Shown piece after piece: positions 20,730 through 30,338 of a DNA stretch of 64,000 nucleotides. Below the pieces are notes generated by a model. That model was given only the letters and a program-made list of their open reading frames with translations. It did not search any database and had not been told where the DNA came from. Source of the DNA: Methylophaga sp. 41_12_T18 (GTDB lineage: Bacteria > Pseudomonadota > Gammaproteobacteria > Nitrosococcales > Methylophagaceae); contig MAAI01000025.1 in the NCBI GenBank assembly GCA_002163115.1, positions 62,001 through 126,000 on the forward strand. Direction: 5' to 3'. How positions within the stretch are numbered: position 1 is the first letter of the stretch; every line of letters begins with the position of its first letter. Both the position numbers and the translations under genes were made by a program.

Positions 20730-21560
20730 TTAATTTAATAGCAGATATATCCCTTGTTGATTGACAAGGTAGTTAGCTTGTTCAATTTGTTGTTTAAATT
20801 TTGGGCTTTGAATTATGTTTCTTAAAATAGGCTTCACCTTTTTTTGTTTCATGCCCGCTTTTATTTGCGGGTGATATAACAAGCTTAGTAGTAAATAATC
20901 CAAGCCAGATAAATAATCGTTATGTGACTTATCGTTAAAAATTGATGGAAATACGTTATCTGAATCATTGGGCAGGCCCAATACTTGAGTAAGTTCTTCC
21001 ACTACACATGATAATAATTTTGCATGAGCGCGGGCGCGATCGACTGGTATTATTACGACTGCTTTATGAATACTGTTATCACTCTTTGTTGCAAAGTTGG
21101 CTAAGCACACACTTTGGCGGGAAAACTTTAGTATTTGTCGCTGATCGAGTAAGTTAAAATCACTTTTAAGTTCTTGCGCGAGCTGCTTTTCAGTTGAAAA
21201 GATGATCGTCAGATTTGCTTTGTCAGCGTTGTCGGTAGGAATTATTTTCAACCCAGTGATGTTACTAAGGTGAGCAAGGTGTAGGTTGGTTATTTTTGTG
21301 TGTAGCTCTTCATCTGCTGTACGGTGTTCGATGAAATAATAGATAGGTTGTTGCCATTTCCTTAATGGACTGACCACTTTTGAATACTCATTCTTTAAGG
21401 CAATTTCTACAAAACTATCAACGATATAATTAGGTAGTTGCCAGTGAGTTTGTTCGGAAAAGCTAGGCGCAGAAAAGCAGCAGGCAGCAAAAAACAATAG
21501 ATATCGAGCGAGGTGGGGCGTAAGGAAATGTCTTTGGTGGTTGGAAGGTTTCTCAATCAT
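20730..21560 (-). CDS. DUF2927 domain exported protein
   Basis: A 276-aa protein with an N-terminal hydrophobic segment (YLLFFAACCFSAPSFSE) that looks like a signal peptide. The remainder matches the DUF2927 pattern: an IIFSTEKQLAQEL region, then CVVEELTQVLGLPNDSDNVFPSIFND, where an EE pair and NDSD echo metallopeptidase-like organisation without an obvious HExxH motif. Function is unknown. Convergent with the OmpA-like gene; transcribed alone. Confidence 0.8.
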   Translation of the reverse strand: MIEKPSNHQRHFLTPHLARYLLFFAACCFSAPSFSEQTHWQLPNYIVDSFVEIALKNEYSKVVSPLRKWQQPIYYFIEHRTADEELHTKITNLHLAHLSNITGLKIIPTDNADKANLTIIFSTEKQLAQELKSDFNLLDQRQILKFSRQSVCLANFATKSDNSIHKAVVIIPVDRARAHAKLLSCVVEELTQVLGLPNDSDNVFPSIFNDKSHNDYLSGLDYLLLSLLYHPQIKAGMKQKKVKPILRNIIQSPKFKQQIEQANYLVNQQGIYLLLN

Positions 21561-21775
21561 TGCAGAGTCCCCTTGAGTTACAAGTTGTTTAGTAGATATT
21601 GTACACCTATAAGCGATTTTAATATGAGCTTCCAGCGACTGTTTTTTTTATTAATTCCTATAGGCTCCAGTATTAATAACCCTATTAATATTAAGTCTAC
21701 CTAAGGTATAGTCAATGTTAATAGGGCTACCTTACGATAGCTCAATATTTTGACCTGAAATAGGTAATTCAAAAA

Positions 21776-22972
21776 TTGGCTTATAAAACGATTAGAATGT
21801 TTTTATCAAAGCTAGTAGATCGTAACCGCGCTCAGGCTTTGAATAAAGGCATTAAGCAAGAAAGTCTAAAGTTATTGGCGGCTTCCTTGCCAATATCGGT
21901 CTTTATTTCTGTTGCTTTAGGACTGTTATTAACTTGGGGCTTAGCTGAGCAAGTAGCGCAGCTAGAACTTTCCCTTTGGTTATCAGCTCTGATTATCATT
22001 TCATCACTTCGGTTGGTGGTATTTTATAGTTTTAGCCATCGCTCGCCTGCTTCGCGAGAGGATGTTGCTCCATACTTATATAGTTTTCGAATTGGAACCT
22101 TCTCTTCCGGGCTTTTATGGGGATGGACAGCCTTCTTTTTTGCAAGTCAGGTCGATGCTGTGCTGCAGATATATATCACCTTTATGCTCGGTGGTTTGAT
22201 TGCTGGAGGAGCATCATCTTTAGCAGCAGATAAAACCTCAGTCTTCTGTTTTTTCATACCAACCATTGTGCCTAATATTGTCCATTACTTTAGTTTAAAT
22301 GAGGCTACAATGACGACTGTTGGACTTGGTTGGATGCTTATTTTATATACAGCATTTATGTTTTATTCTGCTCGAGTTCAAGGTAAGAATATCTTTGAAA
22401 ATTATCAGTTAAGATTGGACGCTACGGTGAGAGAGCAAAAAATATCACACCTAGCTTTTCACGATGTATTAACTGACCTGCCCAATCGAGCATTGTTTAA
22501 TGATCGACTATCACAAGCGCTCAGGAACTCGGCAAGAAACCAAACTTTCATTGGTGTTATGTTTCTGGATCTTGATGGCTTTAAAATGGTTAATGACTCT
22601 CATGGCCATGATGTAGGTGATGAGCTGCTTATTGCTATGTCGAAGCGGATAAGTACAAATTTAAGACGCACAGATACACTGTCAAGAATTGGTGGTGATG
22701 AGTTTATTATTTTGCTGCCAGATGTGGCATCTACGAAAGTGACTTTAGCCATAGCAGAAAAAATTCGTGCTTGTGCAGAAGGTTTGTTTGAAATTAATAA
22801 TAAAGAATTACATATTTCAGCAAGTATAGGAGTCGCTATTTATCCAGAGCATGGCCGAGACAGTAACGCTTTACTCAAGTCGGCTGATATGGCGATGTAT
22901 TACGCTAAAGCTTTAGGTAAAAATAATACTCAACTTTATAACGCTGACCTTGCTAACTCGGTACCCGAATGA
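21776..22972 (+). CDS. membrane-bound diguanylate cyclase
   Basis: A 398-aa protein. Residues about 30-210 form five or six hydrophobic helices, a sensor module of uncertain family. Residues 230-395 form a GGDEF domain with intact RIGGDEF and the product-inhibition site RRTD five residues before it, so active and feedback-inhibited c-di-GMP synthesis is predicted. The start is unsure: TTG 21776 has an AGG about 10 nt upstream, while ATG 21797 has no ribosome site. tRNA-Arg lies immediately downstream on the other strand. Confidence 0.88.
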   Translation: MAYKTIRMFLSKLVDRNRAQALNKGIKQESLKLLAASLPISVFISVALGLLLTWGLAEQVAQLELSLWLSALIIISSLRLVVFYSFSHRSPASREDVAPYLYSFRIGTFSSGLLWGWTAFFFASQVDAVLQIYITFMLGGLIAGGASSLAADKTSVFCFFIPTIVPNIVHYFSLNEATMTTVGLGWMLILYTAFMFYSARVQGKNIFENYQLRLDATVREQKISHLAFHDVLTDLPNRALFNDRLSQALRNSARNQTFIGVMFLDLDGFKMVNDSHGHDVGDELLIAMSKRISTNLRRTDTLSRIGGDEFIILLPDVASTKVTLAIAEKIRACAEGLFEINNKELHISASIGVAIYPEHGRDSNALLKSADMAMYYAKALGKNNTQLYNADLANSVPE

Positions 22973-22981
22973 GAATAAAGA

Positions 22982-23058
22982 TGGCGCGCCTGACAGGAAT
23001 CGAACCTGTGACCTTCAGTTTCGGAAACTGACACTCTATCCAACTGAGCTACAGGCGC
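22982..23058 (-). tRNA. tRNA-Arg (anticodon CCG)
   Basis: A 77-nt cloverleaf on the minus strand: 7-bp acceptor GCGCCTG/CAGGCGC, D-arm with AGTTGGATA, anticodon stem TCAGT/ACTGA with loop TTCCGAA (anticodon CCG), T-loop TTCGATT, discriminator G and an encoded CCA end. It reads the rare Arg codon CGG. It lies alone between two GGDEF genes transcribed in the opposite direction. Confidence 0.97.
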
Positions 23059-23271
23059 TTTTGAGCTTAAGTCTTAGGCGCTGAATTATACGTAATTAGC
23101 GTTATTTCCGCTATCTATTCATAGTTAATTTAAATATAGGCTCTTAAGACCCGATTTAAGATTAAAAATTTTTGTTGTATCAGAGCATGAGTCTACCTAA
23201 GTGAAGTCAAATTTAGAGTTTAAAACTATGTTAAGTTAAATCAACTTATACGCGTTAACGGAGAGTTATGA

Positions 23272-25965
23272 ATGTTAAACTCAAATGACGTATTGATGGA
23301 ACAAACACGCCAATTATTCCAAGCAGGTTTTGCTTCAAATGTTGTGCAGATAGGGGTGGCAGCGGTTTTCTATGCCATCTTTAATTCGATCTTAGACCAT
23401 AGCTTATTGCTACTGTGGTGTGGTGCTATTTTCTGCATAATCATGTCGAGGTTATTGCTATATTGGTCGTTCCATCGAGCAGAGCAACGCGTTGACGTTA
23501 AACCATGGTTACAGTCCTTCACTTTCCTTTCTGCTCTGGCAGGCTTGGCTTGGGCTAGTTTCAGTTTATTTTATTTGGTGACTGACGACTCCGGTTTAAA
23601 AAGTATTTTTGTTATTTTAACCTGTGGAATTTTAGCTGCTGCAGCACCGGTGATGGCTGCATGGCGTAGCGCCTATTACGCAAATACATTGCCACAGTTT
23701 ATCGCTCTTGTTGGTGTATTGTTGTACTCATCGGAACTTGAAGCCAGCTACATTGCTGCGGCACTGGTGATCTATTACGCCATGTTAATTTCTCTTAATA
23801 AAGAGGCCAATAGCAATATTCTCAAGTCGTTACATTTGCAATGTAAAAACGACTCATTAGTCGCTGAACTGAATGGTGAAATTAAACAACGAGAACGCTT
23901 GATTGATGAAAGAACATCGGACTTATTAGATGCCAATCAACGTCTACAGGATAGTGAATCAAGATTAAACTCGATAATAGAATATTCGCCGGTCGGCATA
24001 TTCTATTATGACCAAAGCAGCACATTAATCACCGTAAATAAACACTTGGAAGAGATCTTGGCGGCGAAGCGTGATGAGCTAATTGGTTTTAATATGCTAG
24101 AAAATATGGTTGATGAACAAATATTGTCAGCGATCCAGCAATCTCTTCTAGGGAAGGTAGGCCATTTTCATGGTCTTTATACATCTGTTGCGGGTGGACA
24201 TTCATTATTTTTACATGCTGAATTTGTGCCGGTGTACTCAGAAGATGGCAAGGTGACTGGAGGGGTTGGCGTCTTTGAAGATATTACGGCTAAAGAAGAA
24301 GCAACGGTCAAGCTGACTAAATTATCTAGGGCGGTTGAATGTAGTCCCAATGCCATTGTGATTACCAGTGCTAATGGTGAAATAGAATATGTGAACCCCA
24401 AGTTTTCATTTTTAACGGGTTACAGTGCTGAAGAAGTGATAGGTAAAAAACCGACATTATTTCAGACTGAAGAAGAAACATCCGCGCACTATCAGGAGGT
24501 TTGGCAAACGATTAGCTCTGGCCAAGAATGGCGAGGTGAGTTGCAAAATAAAACGAAGAGCGGCGCTTTATATTGGGCGCAACATTACATCGCTCCAATC
24601 ACTGACAGCAGCGGCAACATCACCCATTATGTTGGCATTCAAGAAGACGTAACGGAAGCGAAAGAGGTTTCACGAAAATTATCGTATCAAGCATCACATG
24701 ATGAGCTGACAGGTTTAATCAATCGACATGAGTTTGAACGACGGTTAAATACTGTTGTAGATATGGCACGACAAGATGATTCTGAGCATGCCTTGTGTTT
24801 TCTTGATTTAGACCAGTTTAAGATTATTAATGATACTTGTGGACATGTGGCTGGTGATGAATTATTGCGACAACTTGGTCTGGCACTAAAGGAGTACTTA
24901 CGACAGCATGATACCTTGGCCAGGTTGGGTGGCGATGAGTTTGCTATTTTGATGGAGCACTGTGGTCATGACCATGCTATGGCCACGGCTGATGCAGTCC
25001 GTAACTTAATTGAACAATTTCAGTTTTTATGGGAAGAGCATATTTTCAGTGTTGGGGTTAGTATTGGTGTCACCGAGATCAACCAGAAAACAGCGTCGGC
25101 AACGGAAGCGCTCATTCAGGCGGACTCGGCATGTTATGCCGCTAAAAATTTAGGGCGAAACCGGGTGCATTATTATCACCATAATGATGAGCAGTTAGCA
25201 AAGCAAGAAGGTGAATTTCGTTGGGTCAATCAAATCAAGCAAGCCTTAACAGAAAATAGATTTTTACTTTATGTTCAGCCGATAGTGCCTTTAGCTAATA
25301 TCCAGCAAGGAAAAATTTACGAGGTACTGTTGAGGTTGCAAGGAGTGAACGGTGACGTTATTCCTCCAGGTTCATTTTTGCCAGCGGCAGAACGATATAA
25401 TTTATCAGGTCGAATTGATCGCTGGGTGATTGACCATGCATTTTTATGGCTGCAACAACATTTACAGCAGTTAAATGATTTAGACCATTTAGCCATTAAT
25501 TTATCAGGCTGCTCTTTAGGTGATGATGCTTTGCTGGGTCATATTATTAAGCAATTCCAAATGCACCGCTTACCAGCTAATAAAATTAAATTTGAAATCA
25601 CCGAAACAGCAGCAATCGCTAACCTGAGAGATGCGCAAGTCTTCATTAAAACCTTACGTGAATTTGGTTGTTTATTTGCTTTAGATGATTTTGGCAGCGG
25701 TTTATCATCGTTTGCTTATTTGAAGAATTTGCCGGTAGATTCTTTAAAAATTGATGGCATGTTTGTGAAGGATATTATTGATGATGCTATTGATGAAGCC
25801 ATGGTTAAATCGATTAACGAAATTGGTCATCTGATGGGGATGACAACCATTGCAGAGTTTGTTGAAAATGATGCCATTAAACAACGGTTGACTGAGATGG
25901 GTGTTGATTACGTGCAAGGTTATGGTATTGGTAAGCCAATACCGATCGAGCAAGTGAGTTTTTAA
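23272..25965 (+). CDS. membrane PAS-PAS-GGDEF-EAL protein
   Basis: An 897-aa c-di-GMP turnover enzyme. Hydrophobic helices to about residue 185 form a membrane sensor resembling that of the gene before the tRNA. Two PAS/PAC modules follow, at about 230-345 and 350-470. The GGDEF domain has LGGDEF with the RQHD I-site. The EAL domain carries EVLLR (ExLxR form), ETAAI and LDDFGSG...LKIDGMFV. Both catalytic cores look intact, so net direction may depend on signal. GGAGAG lies 6 nt before the ATG. Confidence 0.92.
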   Translation: MLNSNDVLMEQTRQLFQAGFASNVVQIGVAAVFYAIFNSILDHSLLLLWCGAIFCIIMSRLLLYWSFHRAEQRVDVKPWLQSFTFLSALAGLAWASFSLFYLVTDDSGLKSIFVILTCGILAAAAPVMAAWRSAYYANTLPQFIALVGVLLYSSELEASYIAAALVIYYAMLISLNKEANSNILKSLHLQCKNDSLVAELNGEIKQRERLIDERTSDLLDANQRLQDSESRLNSIIEYSPVGIFYYDQSSTLITVNKHLEEILAAKRDELIGFNMLENMVDEQILSAIQQSLLGKVGHFHGLYTSVAGGHSLFLHAEFVPVYSEDGKVTGGVGVFEDITAKEEATVKLTKLSRAVECSPNAIVITSANGEIEYVNPKFSFLTGYSAEEVIGKKPTLFQTEEETSAHYQEVWQTISSGQEWRGELQNKTKSGALYWAQHYIAPITDSSGNITHYVGIQEDVTEAKEVSRKLSYQASHDELTGLINRHEFERRLNTVVDMARQDDSEHALCFLDLDQFKIINDTCGHVAGDELLRQLGLALKEYLRQHDTLARLGGDEFAILMEHCGHDHAMATADAVRNLIEQFQFLWEEHIFSVGVSIGVTEINQKTASATEALIQADSACYAAKNLGRNRVHYYHHNDEQLAKQEGEFRWVNQIKQALTENRFLLYVQPIVPLANIQQGKIYEVLLRLQGVNGDVIPPGSFLPAAERYNLSGRIDRWVIDHAFLWLQQHLQQLNDLDHLAINLSGCSLGDDALLGHIIKQFQMHRLPANKIKFEITETAAIANLRDAQVFIKTLREFGCLFALDDFGSGLSSFAYLKNLPVDSLKIDGMFVKDIIDDAIDEAMVKSINEIGHLMGMTTIAEFVENDAIKQRLTEMGVDYVQGYGIGKPIPIEQVSF

Positions 25966-25976
25966 TAGTAATAATG

Positions 25977-26006
25977 GCAGCCAAGGTTAATGACGCCCTT
26001 GGCTGC
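25977..26006. terminator. hairpin between convergent genes
   Basis: A perfect 10-bp stem (25977-25986 with 25997-26006) with a 10-nt loop separates the convergent GGDEF-EAL and glgP genes. No long T-run follows on either side, so it may act as a weak terminator or mRNA 3-prime end stabiliser. Confidence 0.65.
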
Positions 26007-26021
26007 ACGCATTAATCCCAA

Positions 26022-28520
26022 TTACTTAGGATTAATTTTTTCTAGTTTCCAGATTTCATTGTTGTATTCTTCCATAGTCCTATCAGTAGAGAACTTGCCA
26101 CTGTATGCAGCATTAAGAATACTCATCTCAGCCCAACGCGTTTCATCTTGATAGGCTAAGCCGGCTTGATGTTGTGCATCAATGTAGCTACGGAAGTCAG
26201 CAACAGTCATCCACGGATCATTATGGCTAGTGAATGCGTTGATAACATTGTTAAAGCGATTAGGTTCAAACTGATTGAAGTGACCGCCTTCTAACAAGTC
26301 AACAACACGCTTTAAGTCTTCATCTTGAGCAATAATTGCACGAGGGTTGTAACCTACATGGCGTTTTTCAACTTCGTCTTCGGTTAAACCGAATAAGAAG
26401 AAATTATCATCACCTACTTCCTCACGAATTTCGATATTAGCGCCATCTAATGTGCCGATAGTCACCGCACCATTCATCATGAACTTCATATTACCAGTAC
26501 CTGATGCTTCTTTACCGGCTGTTGAAATTTGTTCAGATAAATCAGCGGCCGGACAAATAATTTCCATTGCTGATACTTGATAATTAGGTAAAAAGACGAC
26601 TTTTAACCAATCACCGACTTCAGGATCATTGTTGACCACTTCAGCGACATTATTAATCAACTTAATAATGTCTTTGGCCATGGCATAACCAGGGGCTGCC
26701 TTACCACCAAATAAAACACAACGCTGCACGATGCCGTCAGTATCACCACGCTTAATACGGTCATAAAGGTGAATCACGTGTAATACGTTAAGCAATTGAC
26801 GTTTGTATTCATGAATACGTTTGACTTGAATATCAAACATGGCATCAACGTTAAAGCTGACTCCACAACGTTCTGCCACTAATTCTGCAAGACGTTGTTT
26901 ATTAGCATGTTTGGCTTCTAACCATTTTTGTTGAAAGTTATCGTCATCGGCGTAAGCAGCCAATTTTTCTAGCTGAGTTAAATCTGTTATCCACTCGGTG
27001 CCGATAGTTGCATCTAATAAAGTGCTGAGTTCAGGGTTACACCAAGCTAGCCAACGTCGCTGAGTTACGCCATTGGTTTTGTTGTTGAACTTTTCAGGCC
27101 ACAGTTGGTAGAAATCATGGAACAACCCTTTTTGCAACAGCTGAGAATGCAAAGCGGCAACACCGTTAATAGAAAAACTACCGACGATGGCAAGGTGTGC
27201 CATGCGAACTTGTTGTTGGTGGCCTTCTTCAATGATCGACATGCGTTTTAAACGTTCTTTATCACCCGGCCAATGACGCGCTACTTCACTTAAGAAGCGG
27301 GCATTTATTTCATAAATAATTTCTAAAATACGAGGCAATAAACGACCAAACATGTTTACCGGCCAGCGTTCGAGCGCTTCTGGCAATAAAGTGTGGTTGG
27401 TATAGGCCATGGTTTTAGTGGTGATATGCCATGCTCTATCCCAGCTCAAATTATGTTCATCAATTAACAGGCGCATTAACTCGGCAACGGCTACTGTGGG
27501 ATGAGTATCGTTGAGCTGGAAGCAGTTTTTATCAGCAAAATCATCGAAGTTTTCACTATGAGTCGTTACCCAATAATCGAGAATGTCCTGCAAGCTTGCT
27601 GATGCCAAGAAGTATTGTTGGCGTAAGCGTAGTTCTTTACCATTTTCGCTACTGTCATTTGGGTACAACACCATGCTGATGTTTTCAGCTTCATTTTTTG
27701 CAGCAACGGCATCAGGGTAGGAGCCGGCATTGAAGTCTTCTAAATTAAACTCATCGGTTGCGGCCGCTTTCCACAACCGTAATTTGTTTACCGTGCCATT
27801 TTGGTAACCCGGTACCGGTAAATCATAAGGTACGGCTAAGACATCATTGCTATTAACCCAATAGACTTTTGTTTCGCCTGATTCATCTTTATGAAATTCA
27901 GTGTGGCCGCCAAACTTAATACGTTGGGTAAATTCAGGACGTTCTAGTTCCCATGGATTGCCATCGCGCAGCCAGTGATCAGGCATTTCAATTTGATTGC
28001 CATTTTCGATACTCTGTTGAAACATGCCATATTCGTAACGAATACCATACCCCGTCACAGGTAATTGTAGCGTCGCACAACTATCAATAAAGCAAGCTGC
28101 TAAGCGACCTAAGCCACCATTACCTAAACCGGCATCATGCTCAAGTTCCGTTAATTCTTCAAAGTCCAAACCCAGGTCATGCATTGCTTTGGTTAAGGTT
28201 GCATCTAAACCTAAGTTAAGTGCCGCATTACCCATGGCGCGGCCCATTAGGAACTCCATGGATAAGTAATATGTTTGCTTACATTTTGATTCAGCGTAGG
28301 CGTGCTTGGTATGTTTCATCCGCTCAAAAAGGCGGTCACGCAGTGTTAATGCGATAGCAGAATAAAGGTAGTGACCAGAAGCACTGCCTTTATCTTGGGC
28401 TAAGTGGTTACCGTAATAATTTTTAAAATCATGAGTCAATGCATCTTTATCCATGCCCAATGACGGTGTTTTAAATAGTTCTGGATCAGGCGTAACAGTG
28501 CTGGCGTATCGAGGGCTCAT
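26022..28520 (-). CDS. glgP: glycogen/alpha-glucan phosphorylase GlgP
   Basis: Releases glucose 1-phosphate from glycogen or maltodextrin ends using phosphate and a PLP cofactor. The 832-aa length is typical. Motifs are the PLP-lysine region GTGNMKFMMNGAVTIGTLDGANIEI (shown in the C-terminal third), MEFLMGRAMGNAALNLGL, LGNGGLGRLAACF and QLNDTHPTVAVAELMR. The ATG overlaps the stop of the cytochrome gene by 4 nt, so glgP is translationally coupled to a sulfur-oxidation gene, an unusual pairing. No other glycogen gene is in the window. Confidence 0.95.
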   Translation of the reverse strand: MSPRYASTVTPDPELFKTPSLGMDKDALTHDFKNYYGNHLAQDKGSASGHYLYSAIALTLRDRLFERMKHTKHAYAESKCKQTYYLSMEFLMGRAMGNAALNLGLDATLTKAMHDLGLDFEELTELEHDAGLGNGGLGRLAACFIDSCATLQLPVTGYGIRYEYGMFQQSIENGNQIEMPDHWLRDGNPWELERPEFTQRIKFGGHTEFHKDESGETKVYWVNSNDVLAVPYDLPVPGYQNGTVNKLRLWKAAATDEFNLEDFNAGSYPDAVAAKNEAENISMVLYPNDSSENGKELRLRQQYFLASASLQDILDYWVTTHSENFDDFADKNCFQLNDTHPTVAVAELMRLLIDEHNLSWDRAWHITTKTMAYTNHTLLPEALERWPVNMFGRLLPRILEIIYEINARFLSEVARHWPGDKERLKRMSIIEEGHQQQVRMAHLAIVGSFSINGVAALHSQLLQKGLFHDFYQLWPEKFNNKTNGVTQRRWLAWCNPELSTLLDATIGTEWITDLTQLEKLAAYADDDNFQQKWLEAKHANKQRLAELVAERCGVSFNVDAMFDIQVKRIHEYKRQLLNVLHVIHLYDRIKRGDTDGIVQRCVLFGGKAAPGYAMAKDIIKLINNVAEVVNNDPEVGDWLKVVFLPNYQVSAMEIICPAADLSEQISTAGKEASGTGNMKFMMNGAVTIGTLDGANIEIREEVGDDNFFLFGLTEDEVEKRHVGYNPRAIIAQDEDLKRVVDLLEGGHFNQFEPNRFNNVINAFTSHNDPWMTVADFRSYIDAQHQAGLAYQDETRWAEMSILNAAYSGKFSTDRTMEEYNNEIWKLEKINPK

Positions 28521-29074
28521 TTATGGGTCCTTAATAGTGAGTGATTATCAGGATAGATGGCAATAAAGCCATCACGATTTGGCATCGTTACCTGCGGTAA
28601 TGTTTGTTCGTTGAGTTCAAAATCAGCGCTAATTATACCATCGCTATTTAAGATATAGGCGCACAAAGCATAGACTTCATCGGCCGTTAATGAAAACGGT
28701 GCGTTAATCGGCATAGCACGGCGAATATAGTCAAATAAACTACTGGCATAAGGCCAGTAACTATTAACTGTTTTTTCCGGATATTCACTGGCTAGCGAAC
28801 CGACTTCTCCCATTAAAGGTTCTGCGCTTGCTCCGATACCAGCTGGACCATGGCAGCCTGCACATTGGATAGCAAAAATCTTTGCGCCCTGACTTGCAAT
28901 GCCTTGTCCTACAGGTAAGCCCTGACCGTCAGTTGAAATGGATAGGTTCCATTGTGGTGATTCAGAGAGTTCGGCTGCTGGATTTCCTAAAGGCTGATAG
29001 TCAGGTTCGGCATAGCTTGAGCTATAAACACTGAGTGAAATAATCAGAAAGAGTAATTTAGAAACCATAGACAT
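28517..29074 (-). CDS. monoheme cytochrome c, SoxD-like
   Basis: A 185-aa periplasmic cytochrome. A signal peptide (ending near SSSYA) is followed by a single heme site CAGCH at residues 71-75, with the distal Met probably in RRAMPINAP. It overlaps the end of soxC by 17 nt, so it is the likely electron acceptor of the sulfane dehydrogenase, equivalent to SoxD. Classical SoxD is larger and diheme; this one has only one site. ATG 29074 and ATG 29068 are both possible starts. Its stop overlaps the glgP start. Confidence 0.85.
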   Translation of the reverse strand: MSMVSKLLFLIISLSVYSSSYAEPDYQPLGNPAAELSESPQWNLSISTDGQGLPVGQGIASQGAKIFAIQCAGCHGPAGIGASAEPLMGEVGSLASEYPEKTVNSYWPYASSLFDYIRRAMPINAPFSLTADEVYALCAYILNSDGIISADFELNEQTLPQVTMPNRDGFIAIYPDNHSLLRTHK

Positions 29075-30329
29075 GATTAATGTCTCCTTCTTCTGTTATT
29101 TCCCAACTGACAATAGCGTTGTAATGGAAAAAACCGTGTTTGCCACGGTTATCGAGCAGGGTTTCTCGTGTGGGTTGTACATAGCCGGTTTCATCGGTAG
29201 CTCTACTTTGTAAAATGGCATACTCACCTTGCCAGTGCCAAGGTAAGTTAAAGCGGGTAAATGCCTTCGCTAGTATCGGGCCTTGTAGTTCTGCATCCAG
29301 CCAAGTTTCACCACCATCTGCAGAAACCTCAACGCGAGTTATTTTGCCTCGTCCCGACCATGCTAAACCGGTGACTTGATAAGTCGCAGGGTTGTCAGGC
29401 AACATCATGCCTAATGATGGCGAGGTGATCAGTGATTTTGCTTCCATCAAAAAAGTAAATTGGCGAGCTTTGCCATCAGTTTGCAGCTCAGTGTATTGAG
29501 CTGTCTCATCACGAGACATAAGTGGCTGATCCGTTAAGCGTAATTGTCGTAGCCATTTAACGTTTAAAATGCCTTCCCAGCCAGGCAAGACCAGTCGCAG
29601 TGGATAACCATTTTCAGGCCGTAACCGTTCGCCATTTTGATACAGAGCGAGTAGCGCATCATCCATCAGTTTTTCTAGTGGCATGCTGATATTTAATGAT
29701 GCACCGTCAGCACCTTCAGCTATAACCCATTTCGCTTCAGGTTTAATACCCGCTTCTTGCAATAACAGTTTGACTGGAATACCGGTCCATTCTGAATTAG
29801 AGACTAGGCCATGGGCATAGCCAGCCTGAGTTTGAATCGGGTTAGTTCGCCAACCACTATTGCTGTTGCCGCCACACTCGATAAAGCAGGTACGAGACTG
29901 CATCGGATAGCGCAACAGGCTTTTGATATCAAAAGATAGCGGTTGGTTAACTAAGCCATCAATAAGCAATTGGTGTTGAGCTGGGTCTATGGCAGGAACG
30001 CCATTGTGGTGACGTTCATAATGCAAGCCATTCGGCGTTATCGTGCCTTGTAAGTCATGTAATGGTGTCCAAGATACGCCGTTACCAGAAGCTGCAGAGT
30101 TAGCTGAAATCCAACGAATGACTCCCTGTTCATGTGTCGATGGTTGACCGTAGTTACTAAACTCGGAGCCGGGCTGGCGCATGCCTGCCGGTAAAGTTGC
30201 CGTTAATTCTTGGGGGATAGTTTTGGCCCATATCGGCGTACTTAAAGTACTGGCGATACCGGTTAATGCTGCTCCTAGTCCTGCTTTTTGTAAAAATTGG
30301 CGACGTTCATTACGTGGCTTGCTGGCCAT
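29058..30329 (-). CDS. soxC: sulfane dehydrogenase molybdopterin subunit SoxC
   Basis: Sulfite-oxidase-family enzyme that oxidises the SoxY-bound sulfane sulfur in periplasmic thiosulfate oxidation. The 423-aa protein starts with a twin-arginine leader (ERRQFLQK then a hydrophobic stretch), as expected for a cofactor-loaded export. SoxC-type landmarks are GSEFSNYGQPSTHE, VSWTPLHDLQGTITPNGLHYERHHNG and the Mo-ligand Cys at about 152 in ECGGNSNSGW, plus a C-terminal dimerisation domain. It starts 9 nt after engB. No soxXYZAB is in the window. Confidence 0.9.
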   Translation of the reverse strand: MASKPRNERRQFLQKAGLGAALTGIASTLSTPIWAKTIPQELTATLPAGMRQPGSEFSNYGQPSTHEQGVIRWISANSAASGNGVSWTPLHDLQGTITPNGLHYERHHNGVPAIDPAQHQLLIDGLVNQPLSFDIKSLLRYPMQSRTCFIECGGNSNSGWRTNPIQTQAGYAHGLVSNSEWTGIPVKLLLQEAGIKPEAKWVIAEGADGASLNISMPLEKLMDDALLALYQNGERLRPENGYPLRLVLPGWEGILNVKWLRQLRLTDQPLMSRDETAQYTELQTDGKARQFTFLMEAKSLITSPSLGMMLPDNPATYQVTGLAWSGRGKITRVEVSADGGETWLDAELQGPILAKAFTRFNLPWHWQGEYAILQSRATDETGYVQPTRETLLDNRGKHGFFHYNAIVSWEITEEGDINHVYGF

Positions 30330-30338
30330 ATTGTCTCC

